A DNA stretch of 24,432 nucleotides. Origin: Methylococcaceae bacterium. GTDB lineage: Bacteria; Pseudomonadota; Gammaproteobacteria; Methylococcales; Methylococcaceae. The stretch is from contig VEPB01000103.1 in NCBI GenBank assembly GCA_012026715.1, positions 1 through 24,432 of the forward strand, read 5' to 3'. The notes below the pieces were generated by a model, which saw only the letters and a list, made by a program, of their open reading frames with translations, ran no database searches and was not told where the DNA came from. Below, in pieces: positions 6,611 to 14,503 of the stretch (positions are counted from its first letter, which is position 1; every line of letters starts with the position of its first letter). Both the position numbers and the translations under genes were made by a program.

Positions 6611-8737
6611 CTACGACTGAAGTCTAGCAGCCGACGGCAGAACTTGCCGCAGCGATTTGACGCACCCGGCGAGCACCCTGGGCAGCAAAAAACGCCACAA
6701 ATAGCGCAGCAGCAGTGCTCGTTTGAAGCGCCGCAAGACGTTCTCCAGTGACAGATAGCCGGAGCGGATCCGGCACCATTGGCTGGCCGTCACATCCTCA
6801 CCAAGGGTGGTGCGGGTGTTGTCGAGGTGGATGCGGATCGCCTCGGCGGCCAGGGCTGCGTGGCCGGAGGCGAGGTTGTCGATGGATTGGTGCAGGCGGA
6901 CGATGGTGGAATCGATACCCCAAAATTCCAGGTCTTCCGCAAGTAGGCGGTACTGGGTGCCGAGCCCGCTCAGTTCGATGGCCAGATTCAGCCCCAGGAT
7001 TTCCGGGAAATGGCTCAGTGGATGACGACCGATGGCCAACAGATACGCGGGCAGGTCGAAGGCTGCGTCGAGAAACAGCGGAGATCGCGCAAACTCGCTG
7101 GTGGTGGTGGGAGCCACGACCACGCCTAGCTCTTTCAGCAGCTTTCGGTAAATGGCCGGATGATTGTGGGCCGGGTTGCCGCCGCCGGCGTCGTCGCTGC
7201 CGATGGCGAGCAGGCGCCGCCTGACCGGGTCGCCCTGATCCGCGGCGAGGCAAGCCAGGTCGAGCCAGCAGCCGTCCACCAGGACTGCCGGGGTCATTTG
7301 AATGATTCCCCACCGGTACTCGTCTCGGCTGAGCTTTGGCTTCGACGGATGGCTGCTTCCATCATGCAGTTGCTTGCGGTGCCGGGACTCGATCCAGTGA
7401 TCGAATCGTTCCGGCGAGTATCGGATGGGGGGCTCGCCGTGCCAGGGCCAACGCCGCCGGGTGGCGGCGAGCTGTCGCTCCACCAGCCGACGGGCGGCCG
7501 GGAGTGCGCTCGGAAAGGCCAGCGGATTCAGTAATTGATGGAATAGCCGGCGCCGGTTCTCGGCGAAACCGGTGGTTTCGGAATGCAGCGGAAGCGTGGG
7601 GGCGATGGATTGCGGCAGCTGCACTTCGGGATCGGTTTCCGGGCCTGGCTGCTTGAGGGCATTGCTGACGGTGAATGCCGCTACCGGTTTCGATGCGCCG
7701 GTCTCGAGCCACTGATCGATCAGCGTCAGTTCCTCCTCGGAAAACACCCCGAACATCCGGCCTCCGAAGGCGGTCAGCCGGTCGATGGGGCGGCTTCCCC
7801 GTTCACCCGCGACCCAGTCGGAGCCGGCGAGTGCGGCCAGGAAACCGCTGGCGTCGAAAGGTTCGGCCGAGAACCAGTCCCGCAATGACTTGCCCGCCAG
7901 GCTGGCCTGGTGATGGTAGGGGGCGGCAGTGCGCGCTTTGCCGGCGAACAGGGTTGCGAGCCGTTGGGCGGGAGTGTCCCCGTTGCCGGCTTCCTCCAGG
8001 GCGCTCAGGTATTCGCACTCACCGGCTTGGTAAAGGGCGATGCCCCGTCGGATCCGTTCCTCGCGACCTGGCAGTTCGTGCCGAAAACTTTCCAGAGCCT
8101 CTCCGATGTCGGCGGCAAATCGCTGCAGGGTTTGAAACCGCCGGTCGTCTTCCAAACCCGCCAAGCGCCAGGGAGAGCCACTCTGGAGGTAGCCGATGCT
8201 GTAACCCAGCAGCTCCGGCAGACAGTCCGGATAGCCGAAAGCCAGGGCCAATTGGAGCGCGGCCCAAGCGAAGGCTGCCCCACCTCCCGTTTGGTCGCTC
8301 ACGCCGAAGCGATGGCTGCCGGCTTCCGGAAGGACTAGTCCGTGGCGTGCCAGCAAGCCGCGGTACCGCTGAGCGGGCGAATTTCCGGCATTTGGTCCGA
8401 GCAAGCCGAGATAGGCGCGCAGCAAGGCCGCGCTGGTCGGGCGCTCGCCGCTACCCGTGCAAGTCAAACCCTGGAGCCATGCGCCTTCGACCAGTGCCAG
8501 CGGCGCGTGATAAGCCAATTGGGCAGCGTTCGGCCGCCATGCAGTCGCGCGCGGAACAGGCGTTCGCGGTTGCCGAAGCGACGGCAATGGAGTGCGGTCG
8601 AGGTACTCCAGCAGCTTGCGGCGATGTGCGGCTGCGGCGTGCCAGGTTGTCGGCGATTCGATGCCGCGCAGATAATTCCGGTAGGTCAGGTGAGGGGCTA
8701 GTCCGCTCAGCTCCAGAAATTTCATTGGCATGGTCAT
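6611..8737 (-). CDS. Two-module haem-oxygenase-like iron-containing redox enzyme
   Basis: 708-aa protein of the iron-containing redox enzyme family (haem-oxygenase-like oxidases; relatives include UndA, SznF and CADD). The C-terminal module (about 478-640) has the family pattern: LVDGCWL, then DDAGGGNPAHNHPAIYRKLL with H526, PEILGLNLAIELSG (E579, E588), and H616-x3-D620-x5-H626. The N-terminal module (about 73-230) aligns with it (LVEGAWL; NAGNSPAQRYRGLL; PELLGYSIGYLQSG) but lacks the second Glu and the His/Asp/His set, so it looks metal-free. The start is set by a 4-base ATGA overlap with the carbamoyltransferase stop (8734-8737). The open frame runs on to 9025, but that extension is antiphase to the upstream gene. 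The C-terminus (about 665-700) is Arg/Leu-rich and may be a membrane-associating helix. Reaction unknown; oxidative cleavage or hydroxylation of a small molecule or lipid is plausible. Confidence 0.82.
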   Translation of the reverse strand: MTMPMKFLELSGLAPHLTYRNYLRGIESPTTWHAAAAHRRKLLEYLDRTPLPSLRQPRTPVPRATAWRPNAAQLAYHAPLALVEGAWLQGLTCTGSGERPTSAALLRAYLGLLGPNAGNSPAQRYRGLLARHGLVLPEAGSHRFGVSDQTGGGAAFAWAALQLALAFGYPDCLPELLGYSIGYLQSGSPWRLAGLEDDRRFQTLQRFAADIGEALESFRHELPGREERIRRGIALYQAGECEYLSALEEAGNGDTPAQRLATLFAGKARTAAPYHHQASLAGKSLRDWFSAEPFDASGFLAALAGSDWVAGERGSRPIDRLTAFGGRMFGVFSEEELTLIDQWLETGASKPVAAFTVSNALKQPGPETDPEVQLPQSIAPTLPLHSETTGFAENRRRLFHQLLNPLAFPSALPAARRLVERQLAATRRRWPWHGEPPIRYSPERFDHWIESRHRKQLHDGSSHPSKPKLSRDEYRWGIIQMTPAVLVDGCWLDLACLAADQGDPVRRRLLAIGSDDAGGGNPAHNHPAIYRKLLKELGVVVAPTTTSEFARSPLFLDAAFDLPAYLLAIGRHPLSHFPEILGLNLAIELSGLGTQYRLLAEDLEFWGIDSTIVRLHQSIDNLASGHAALAAEAIRIHLDNTRTTLGEDVTASQWCRIRSGYLSLENVLRRFKRALLLRYLWRFLLPRVLAGCVKSLRQVLPSAARLQS

Positions 8738-10479
8738 CGTGTTGAAGGCTTGATGAACAGGGTATCCCCAAGTGCCAGCGCGTCCAGCCCGGAGGTCATG
8801 AACAGGCCGACGGCGTCTTCGGCGGAATGCACCATGGGTTTGCCCATGACGTTGCAACTGGTATTGAGCAGAATCGGAACGCCGGTCAGCGTGTGAAATG
8901 CCCGGAGCAAGGCGTGGAAACGGGGGTTGCGCCCGGCGGTGACGCTTTGCAGGCGCCCGGTTCCGTCCCGGTGCACAACCGCGGGGACCCGCCGGGCCAT
9001 TTCGGAGCGAAAGCGGAGGGCGCATTCCATGTAAGGGGTATCCCGGTAGTTTTCGAAGAAGTCACCGCCGAACTCGTGCAGGATGGCCGGCGCGAACGGG
9101 CGGAATCGCTCGCGCAGTTTGACCCGGGCGTTGATTCGATCGGTCATGGCGGGATCTCGCGGGTCGGCCAGAATGGAGCGGTTACCGAGGGCGCGCGGCC
9201 CGAACTCGGCCTGCCCCTGGATCCAGGCTACAAGTTTGCCTTCGGCCAGCAGCTTGGCGGTTTCGTCGAACAGTCCCTGATCCGGGTGCCTGATGATCAA
9301 CCCGGTCCCATGCTGCTCCAAGCGCCGAATCCCGTCGGGATCGACGCTGCTGCCCAAATAGGCGGACAACTGCTCCGGCCCCGCAGGGAGTTCGTCCTGA
9401 TCGTCGGCATAGGCGAGCCACGCGGCTCCCAGGGCCGAGCCGTCGTCGGCGGGCGCGGGCGGGATATAGAATCGGGAAAATTCGGTTTGTTGCTTGATCT
9501 GGCCGTTGAAGGACGAATTGAGGGCGCAGCCGCCAGCCAGACACAACGTGTCTGACTTGCAGCGGTTGCGCAGCTCCCCCAACAGCGCAGCCATGATTTC
9601 GCCGAAGAAATATTGGCCGGTACAGGCCAGGTCGGATGCGGATTCGGGCGGGCGGTGAGGCGGCCGCCTCAGCTTCTCCAACCGGGCGAGCGCGGTCATG
9701 GCCGAGTTTCGGGGGTGGATCAGGGAGAGTCCGTCGGTTCGAAGTATTCGCCGCAGCACATTCAGAATATCCTGGTCGATATTGCCGTATGCGGCCAGGC
9801 CCATGACTTTCCATTCCTCACCTTGCATCCAGTCGAATCCGCACAGCTCGGTGAGTTTCATGTAAAGCAGGCCCAAGCTGCCGAGGCCGCGGGCTTCGTG
9901 CAGCAGACCCAGGCGTCCGTTTCGATAGTGGTAGAAGGCGGCTGAGCCGTTTTCCCCGTAGGAATCCACCACGGCGCAGGCCGCTTCGGAGAAGCCGCTA
10001 CCACGGCAAGCCAGGGCCGCATGAGCCAGATGATGGGGAAAGCTGAGAAATTCGATCTGGCAGTCCGGGATGATTTCGGCCGTCAAGGCGGCGAGATTGA
10101 GCCCTGCTCGCTTTATGGAATGGCGGTTACACGCCATCATGTGGTGGATTCGGAGATTGCTAAGCGGTGTTCGGAGCCGCCGGATGCCGGTTCGATGCAA
10201 ACCGGCCGGCTGTAGTACGCCAAGCGTATTGACCAGCCGTTCATACCAGGGCCGATTGCGGTTCCAGTCGAGCGCAATAACAAGGCGGCTCGCGTCTGGA
10301 CAGTGACGTTCTAGCAGGTCGGGCAGGGCCGCCAGGTTATCGGCTTCGCAATTGAGCGCGCGCTTGTTCTGAAGCAAGCGTTCGGTCGCTTCGGCATAGC
10401 GGACCTCGCCCCGTGGGCCGACGATGGCCAGGGCGGGATCATGGTAGCTCGCGTTGAGTCCGACGTAGTAAGTCTTCAC
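8734..10479 (-). CDS. NodU/TobZ-type carbamoyltransferase
   Basis: 581-aa O-carbamoyltransferase that uses carbamoyl phosphate and ATP to carbamoylate a hydroxyl group of a secondary metabolite, sugar or lipid. The N-terminal Kae1-like domain has GLNASYHDPALA at the start, the iron-binding HHLAHA at 149-154 and DSYGENGS at about 172-179. LAGGCALN (314-321) and the C-terminal domain motif EFGPRALGNRSIL (425-437), then RFRPFAPAIL, are characteristic of NodU, CmcH and TobZ. Full length for the family. The start codon is GTG at 10479; no clear Shine-Dalgarno precedes it, but the protein start matches the family. It overlaps the iron-protein gene by ATGA, so the two are coupled. It is divergent from the AlkB-like gene, which could supply the hydroxyl to be carbamoylated (inference). 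Confidence 0.93.
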   Translation of the reverse strand: MKTYYVGLNASYHDPALAIVGPRGEVRYAEATERLLQNKRALNCEADNLAALPDLLERHCPDASRLVIALDWNRNRPWYERLVNTLGVLQPAGLHRTGIRRLRTPLSNLRIHHMMACNRHSIKRAGLNLAALTAEIIPDCQIEFLSFPHHLAHAALACRGSGFSEAACAVVDSYGENGSAAFYHYRNGRLGLLHEARGLGSLGLLYMKLTELCGFDWMQGEEWKVMGLAAYGNIDQDILNVLRRILRTDGLSLIHPRNSAMTALARLEKLRRPPHRPPESASDLACTGQYFFGEIMAALLGELRNRCKSDTLCLAGGCALNSSFNGQIKQQTEFSRFYIPPAPADDGSALGAAWLAYADDQDELPAGPEQLSAYLGSSVDPDGIRRLEQHGTGLIIRHPDQGLFDETAKLLAEGKLVAWIQGQAEFGPRALGNRSILADPRDPAMTDRINARVKLRERFRPFAPAILHEFGGDFFENYRDTPYMECALRFRSEMARRVPAVVHRDGTGRLQSVTAGRNPRFHALLRAFHTLTGVPILLNTSCNVMGKPMVHSAEDAVGLFMTSGLDALALGDTLFIKPSTR

Positions 10480-10572
10480 GTTATGTGTGAGTGTCTCGAA
10501 AAATCCAACGGAGTCGCCCGGCTCTGGCGACGACGGACCGGCAGCAGACCCATTGCCCCATTAATCGCGTCC

Positions 10573-11658
10573 ATGTCGAGTCGAATGATCCCGAACTGGC
10601 GTTCAAACCCGCCGAGGATGGCGTCGGTCCTGGCCGATTACGGTTGGCTCGCCGGCCTGCTGCTGCCGCTTTGCAACATCGCATTTCTGGCGCGGGGGCC
10701 CTATTCCTGGGACGGTGCCTTGCTATGGACCACCCCGGTGTGGATTTCTATCCTGCTCGACTGGCGGGGTCCCGAGGTCGATTACCAGCCCCCACGACCA
10801 TTGCCTGCCTGGGCCTACCTGACGGTTCTGAACGGCCTTGCGTTGTTGCAGATGGCTGCCATCGTCCTGCTATTGCAGATGGCTTGTCGCTTGAACTGGG
10901 ACGGTCCCGCGCAATGGGGTACATCGCTGGCCAACCTGATCGCCATGCGGGTGGTGACGGGCACCAATTCTTGCTGTGCCGGCATCGCATTGGCTCATGA
11001 GCTGATCCACCGCCGCGGACTGTGGTTGCGAGGGATGGGGAGGGTGGTCTTATGGACCGTATTGTATGACCACTTTTTCCTAGCGCACGTTTATGGACAT
11101 CACCGCCATGTCGCAACCCGCCGGGATCATGGAACTGCGCAATACGGTGAATCTTTCGCCCGATTCTGGCGCAGGGCCGCACCGGGACAGTGGATCGAGG
11201 CCTGGAAGCTGGAGCAGGCCAGGCTGCGGAACCGGTCGAATCTGCAGCGCTGGGCCCGAAACCGGATGGTTCACGGATTGGCCATCCAATTGACCCTGCT
11301 GCTTTTGATCGGGTTCGTGTTCGGGCCGGTGGCTTTGGCGATTTTTACTTATCAAGCCTTCGTTGCCGTTCGCTTGCTGGAGATGGTCAACTACATTCAG
11401 CACTGGGGACTGCAGCGAGACAGCGCCACCGTGGGACCAGCCCAAGCCTGGTCTACCCGGTCCTGGTGGAGTCTTCACAGTCTGATGGGTTTGCCATTGC
11501 ATGCCGATCATCACTGCAACGCCGGTAAGCCCTTTTTCCGACTGAACGCGTTGAAGGGAAGTCCGCAACTTCCCCACGGCTATTTTGCAATGGCGGTGAT
11601 GGTGAGGGTCGCTGACGATGATTGCCAGCAGCTCCTGAAGAAGCGGCTACACTCGTAA
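10573..11658 (+). CDS. AlkB-like membrane di-iron hydroxylase
   Basis: About 361 aa from the chosen ATG; integral-membrane non-haem di-iron protein related to alkane 1-monooxygenase, expected to hydroxylate an alkyl or acyl chain with O2. Four histidine motifs are intact (numbering from 10573): HELIH (142-146), HVYGHHRHVAT (172-182), NYIQHWG (273-279; AlkB has NYIEHYG) and LPLHADHH (around 307-314; AlkB has LQRHSDHH). Hydrophobic segments occur near residues 20-60, 80-105, 120-140 and 235-260. The order and spacing favour AlkB over acyl-lipid desaturases. The start is uncertain: in-frame ATGs at 10585 and 10618 are alternatives, none with a good ribosome site, and the open frame begins at 10441 inside the divergent gene. 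It is divergent from the carbamoyltransferase-iron protein operon, probably sharing the roughly 93-bp regulatory gap. Substrate unknown. Confidence 0.85.
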   Translation: MSSRMIPNWRSNPPRMASVLADYGWLAGLLLPLCNIAFLARGPYSWDGALLWTTPVWISILLDWRGPEVDYQPPRPLPAWAYLTVLNGLALLQMAAIVLLLQMACRLNWDGPAQWGTSLANLIAMRVVTGTNSCCAGIALAHELIHRRGLWLRGMGRVVLWTVLYDHFFLAHVYGHHRHVATRRDHGTAQYGESFARFWRRAAPGQWIEAWKLEQARLRNRSNLQRWARNRMVHGLAIQLTLLLLIGFVFGPVALAIFTYQAFVAVRLLEMVNYIQHWGLQRDSATVGPAQAWSTRSWWSLHSLMGLPLHADHHCNAGKPFFRLNALKGSPQLPHGYFAMAVMVRVADDDCQQLLKKRLHS

Positions 11659-11749
11659 TTCAAAGGAATCAACTTGTCCGAACCGCGGCCGATAACCGGA
11701 TGGGTGGAAACCCAGGCTCAACGTTCCGACACCTTGCGAGGATACTGCC

Positions 11750-11926
11750 GTGATCGCCATCTGCCATTATCTGCTGCGCCGCAACGAGCAACCGCCGCCG
11801 CCATCCGGTCCCCGCAAGCGTCGCCTGTATCTGCCCCGCGTCGAAGATCCCGATCAACGCGACGGCTGGATCGACCTCAGCCTCGGCCGCAAAGTCCAGC
11901 CGATTCGAATCAAGACCGAAGACTGA
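11750..11926 (+). CDS. Possible small basic protein (58 aa)
   Basis: A GTG-initiated frame of 58 codons, with GAGGA 8 nt upstream of the start and a TGA stop at 11924-11926. The predicted product begins IAICHYLLRRNEQ, has a run of four prolines, then a basic patch GPRKRRLYLPR and an acidic-hydrophobic end. No ATG opens it and no known family is recognised. It lies 91 bp after the AlkB-like gene and 168 bp before the TraB-family gene on the same strand. The well-placed ribosome site and the sensible amino-acid make-up argue for it; the short length and non-ATG start argue for caution. Confidence 0.4.
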   Translation: MIAICHYLLRRNEQPPPPSGPRKRRLYLPRVEDPDQRDGWIDLSLGRKVQPIRIKTED

Positions 11927-12006
11927 TCCAGGTTCTGTCTCCAATTGATCAGGTCCTTCCATGTCATCGGCCCGCTATAAATGTCGGGTCGGTCACGCGC
12001 TGTCCG

Positions 12007-12034
12007 TTGTTTTTGTCGCTTCGTCGGCTACAGT
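12007..12034 (+). promoter_or_regulatory. Candidate sigma-70 promoter for the TraB-family gene
   Basis: TTGTTT at 12007-12012 and TACAGT at 12029-12034 are separated by 16 bp and lie about 60 bp before the ATG of the following gene. The match to TTGACA/TATAAT is only fair. It is the best pair I see in the interval 11927-12094. Confidence 0.25.
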
Positions 12035-12094
12035 ATTGGCATCAGTCCGCCCGGCGTCCGCCTGGGAACGACGGATGACAACCGAGAAAGGAAT

Positions 12095-13093
12095 ATGCCC
12101 CCGACTTTCGCACGACTGTTTGCCTTGGCCGTATTGCTGGTTCTCTGGCCCGCCGCCCAGGCCGGCATCCACAAATGTCTGAATGCTCAAAGCAAGGTGT
12201 TTTACCAAGATAAGCCTTGCCAGGACCTGACAACCGCCAATCTGCCCTCGCATCTGGCTGAACCCGGTGCACCGAGCCAGCGCCAGTTTCTGTGGAAGGC
12301 TACGTCGCTTTCGACCAAGGGCGAAGCTTATCTCCTGGGATCGCTTCATTTCGGCAGCAAGGACATGTATCCGTTGCCACCCAAGATCACCGATGCCTTC
12401 AACGCTGCCGACGTGTTGGTGGTCGAAGCGGACCTGCAAGGCGCCCTGGCCAGCGAAGCCGTCAAGAAACTGATGGCTGATGCGGTCTACCCGGAGGGCG
12501 ATTCTCTGGAAGAGCACGTCAAGCCGGGCACTTGGCGCAAGCTCATCTCTGTTTCGAAGAGTCTGGGGATTCCCGATGGCAAACTGCGTCAGCAAAAGCC
12601 CTGGTTGGCGGCGTTGACGGTGATGACGGAATCGCTTGCCAAGTCCGGCTTCGATCCGGGGCTCGGTATCGATAAGGCGTTCGTCAAGGACGCCGGTGCC
12701 AAAAAGCCGATCATGCAAATGGAATCGGCCGAAATCCAGATCCAGTTGTTGCAGGCGTTGACTCCGCTGGAACAGGAGCAGTGGTTGCTGCAAGCGGCGT
12801 TGGACGCTGAAAAGGGCCCTGCTCTCTTTCAGGAAGTGGTGGACGCCTGGAGCAAGGGGGATGGCGAAGCCATGGATCTCATCGTCCACCACAGTTTCGA
12901 CAGTAGCCCGACGTCGACCAAGCTGTATCAGATCTTCTTTGCCGACCGCAATGTCGCCATGGCCAAGAAAATCGAGGAAATGACTGCCGACGGGCGCAAG
13001 TATTTCTTCGTGATCGGTGCCGGCCACTTGAGTGGCGATCAGGGAATCGTCAACCTCCTGGAGCAAAAAGGTTTCCACGTCGAACAACCGTAG
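12095..13093 (+). CDS. Exported DUF4124 - TraB/GumN family protein
   Basis: 332-aa exported protein. The ATG at 12095 is chosen because AAAGGA lies 5 nt upstream and it opens a clean Sec signal peptide (hydrophobic LFALAVLLVLWPAAQA, cleavage after residue 23); the open frame upstream to 11981 does not look coding. The mature N-terminus GIHKC...VFYQDKPC resembles the short DUF4124 domain, with its paired cysteines. From about residue 65 comes a TraB/GumN domain: a first G-x-x-H motif in LLGSLHFGS, a conserved glutamate in VVEADL, and a second G-x-x-H motif in VIGAGHLSG near the C-terminus. These motifs are proposed metal sites in TraB/Tiki-like proteases, so a periplasmic peptidase is possible; the cellular role in bacteria is unclear. 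It appears monocistronic and convergent with moaA. Confidence 0.85.
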   Translation: MPPTFARLFALAVLLVLWPAAQAGIHKCLNAQSKVFYQDKPCQDLTTANLPSHLAEPGAPSQRQFLWKATSLSTKGEAYLLGSLHFGSKDMYPLPPKITDAFNAADVLVVEADLQGALASEAVKKLMADAVYPEGDSLEEHVKPGTWRKLISVSKSLGIPDGKLRQQKPWLAALTVMTESLAKSGFDPGLGIDKAFVKDAGAKKPIMQMESAEIQIQLLQALTPLEQEQWLLQAALDAEKGPALFQEVVDAWSKGDGEAMDLIVHHSFDSSPTSTKLYQIFFADRNVAMAKKIEEMTADGRKYFFVIGAGHLSGDQGIVNLLEQKGFHVEQP

Positions 13094-13115
13094 CCGACAG
13101 GCTGGCACCTGTCGG
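13094..13115. terminator. Hairpin between convergent genes
   Basis: CCGACAGG and CCTGTCGG form a perfect 8-bp stem with the 6-nt loop CTGGCA. It begins directly after the stop codon of the TraB-family gene and 28 bp from the stop of moaA, so it is well placed as a shared bidirectional terminator. No strong T-run follows on either strand. Confidence 0.55.
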
Positions 13116-13142
13116 TCTCGGTGGGCGATGTTCAGCCCGCCA

Positions 13143-14141
13143 CTACCCTCCCGTCACGCTCATGTGACGGAAAATCACCGGTTTCTCCTGCAGTGTGAAT
13201 TCGTGCCGCTCCGGTTTGATGGTCATGGCCGCGACGATGGCTGCCCTGAGCCGCGCCTCGTCGCCGGGGTTCGCTCGCAACACCCGCTTCAGGTCCACCG
13301 AGTGCTCGTTCCCCAGACAGAGTAACAGCTGGCCTTCCGCGGTCAGTCGAACCCGGTTGCAGGTGCCGCAGAAATTGTGGCTGTGGGGGGAAATGAAACC
13401 GACCCGGGTATTGGTTCCTGCGATTCGGTAATATCGGGACGGTCCACCGGTTAGCTCGGTGGAGGGGATGAGTTCGAACGCGGTCCCCAGATCCCGGCGG
13501 ACCTCATCGCTCGAATAGTATTGTTCGGCCCGGTCGTGGTCGCTGATTTCGCCCAGCGGCATCTCCTCGATGAAGCTGATGTCCACGCCTTTATCGACGG
13601 CGAATTGAGCCAGCGGGGTCACTTCGTCGTGGTTCCGATGCTTGAGGATTACGGCATTGAGTTTGATCCGTTCGAAACCGGCGGCGATAGCCGCATCGAT
13701 TCCTTCCAGAACCCGGTGCAGTTCGCCCACCCGGGTCATGGCGCGGAATCGGCCGGCATCCAGCGTATCCAGGCTGATATTGACGCGGCGCACGCCGGCG
13801 CGGCGCAGGGTTTCGGCGGTGGCTGCCAAGCGGGATCCGTTAGTGGTCATCACCAGTTCACGCAGGCCACTGAGCGCTCCCAGTTCTTCCATCAGATCCA
13901 CGGCCCCCTTGCGCACCAAGGGTTCACCGCCGGTGATCCGAATCTTGTCCACCCCCAAGCTCACAAAGCTGCGGGCGATGGTGGCAATCTCCTCCAGGGT
14001 CAGGATTTGCGCCCGCGGCAGGAAACGCATGTCTTCCGCCATGCAATAAACACAGCGGAAATCGCAGCGGTCCGTGATGGAGATGCGCAGGTAGGTGATT
14101 TGGCGGCCGAAACGGTCGGTCAGGGGGCTTGACGGTGCCAT
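13143..14141 (-). CDS. moaA: GTP 3',8-cyclase MoaA (molybdenum cofactor biosynthesis)
   Basis: 332-aa radical-SAM enzyme that, with MoaC, converts GTP to cyclic pyranopterin monophosphate, the first step of molybdopterin synthesis in the cytosol. The radical-SAM cluster motif CDFRCVYC gives C26, C30 and C33 (C-x3-C-x2-C). The second 4Fe-4S site that binds the purine is present near the C-terminus as CGTC...C (C-x2-C-x13-C). GGEPL is present in the SAM-binding region, and the protein ends in Gly-Gly, as required in MoaA. Length matches the family. The start ATG at 14141 has no strong ribosome site. No other Moco gene is in view. A 362-bp gap lies upstream. Confidence 0.97.
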   Translation of the reverse strand: MAPSSPLTDRFGRQITYLRISITDRCDFRCVYCMAEDMRFLPRAQILTLEEIATIARSFVSLGVDKIRITGGEPLVRKGAVDLMEELGALSGLRELVMTTNGSRLAATAETLRRAGVRRVNISLDTLDAGRFRAMTRVGELHRVLEGIDAAIAAGFERIKLNAVILKHRNHDEVTPLAQFAVDKGVDISFIEEMPLGEISDHDRAEQYYSSDEVRRDLGTAFELIPSTELTGGPSRYYRIAGTNTRVGFISPHSHNFCGTCNRVRLTAEGQLLLCLGNEHSVDLKRVLRANPGDEARLRAAIVAAMTIKPERHEFTLQEKPVIFRHMSVTGG

Positions 14142-14503
14142 ATGCGAACGGGCGGTTGAAAACCGAATAATTCTGCCATCGTTGGACTGTCCTAAAAAGC
14201 AGAGTAACTACTCAGACCCGGCCGAGGCGCAAAAAAGCCGAGTACCTCGCAAAAAAACACTTGACAGGGCTTTTCGCCGAATTTGCCATTTTTTGCGCCA
14301 GCACCACGCTTTTTGCTCAAATTCGAATTCACCCATGGGTTGAGCATCCCCTGCTGCTCTTAAACCGAATCAGACCTCAGTTTGAGTGAATTTCAGAGCG
14401 GGCAACAGCGGAACATAGGGTAGAAGCTAGCCGGTCTCGGGAATGGCGCAAATCGCGGCAGATCTCGGTGTGCAAGGGATCTTTCGACGATGGCCGCGCT
14501 CGG
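14142..14503. other. Intergenic region with nested inverted repeats upstream of moaA
   Basis: No credible gene is seen in these 362 bases, which are visibly more A/T-rich than the surrounding DNA at 14200-14340. GGCGCAAAAAA (14226-14236) and TTTTTTGCGCC (14289-14299) form a perfect 11-bp inverted repeat. Inside it, AAAAGCC and GGCTTTT form a second pair, and TTGACA occurs at 14261-14266 on the plus strand with only a weak -10 candidate (TGCCAT) 17 bp later. On the minus strand the region would be the leader of moaA. I cannot show a match to the Moco riboswitch. Confidence 0.45.

Noticed and set aside
8738..9025. N-terminal extension of the iron-oxidase frame
   Set aside because: The extra 96 residues are Arg/Pro-rich and antiphase to the conserved C-terminus of the carbamoyltransferase; the ATGA overlap at 8734-8737 gives the natural start.
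14142..14503. Moco riboswitch upstream of moaA
   Set aside because: The position fits, but I could not match the conserved core by eye; only simple inverted repeats are visible.
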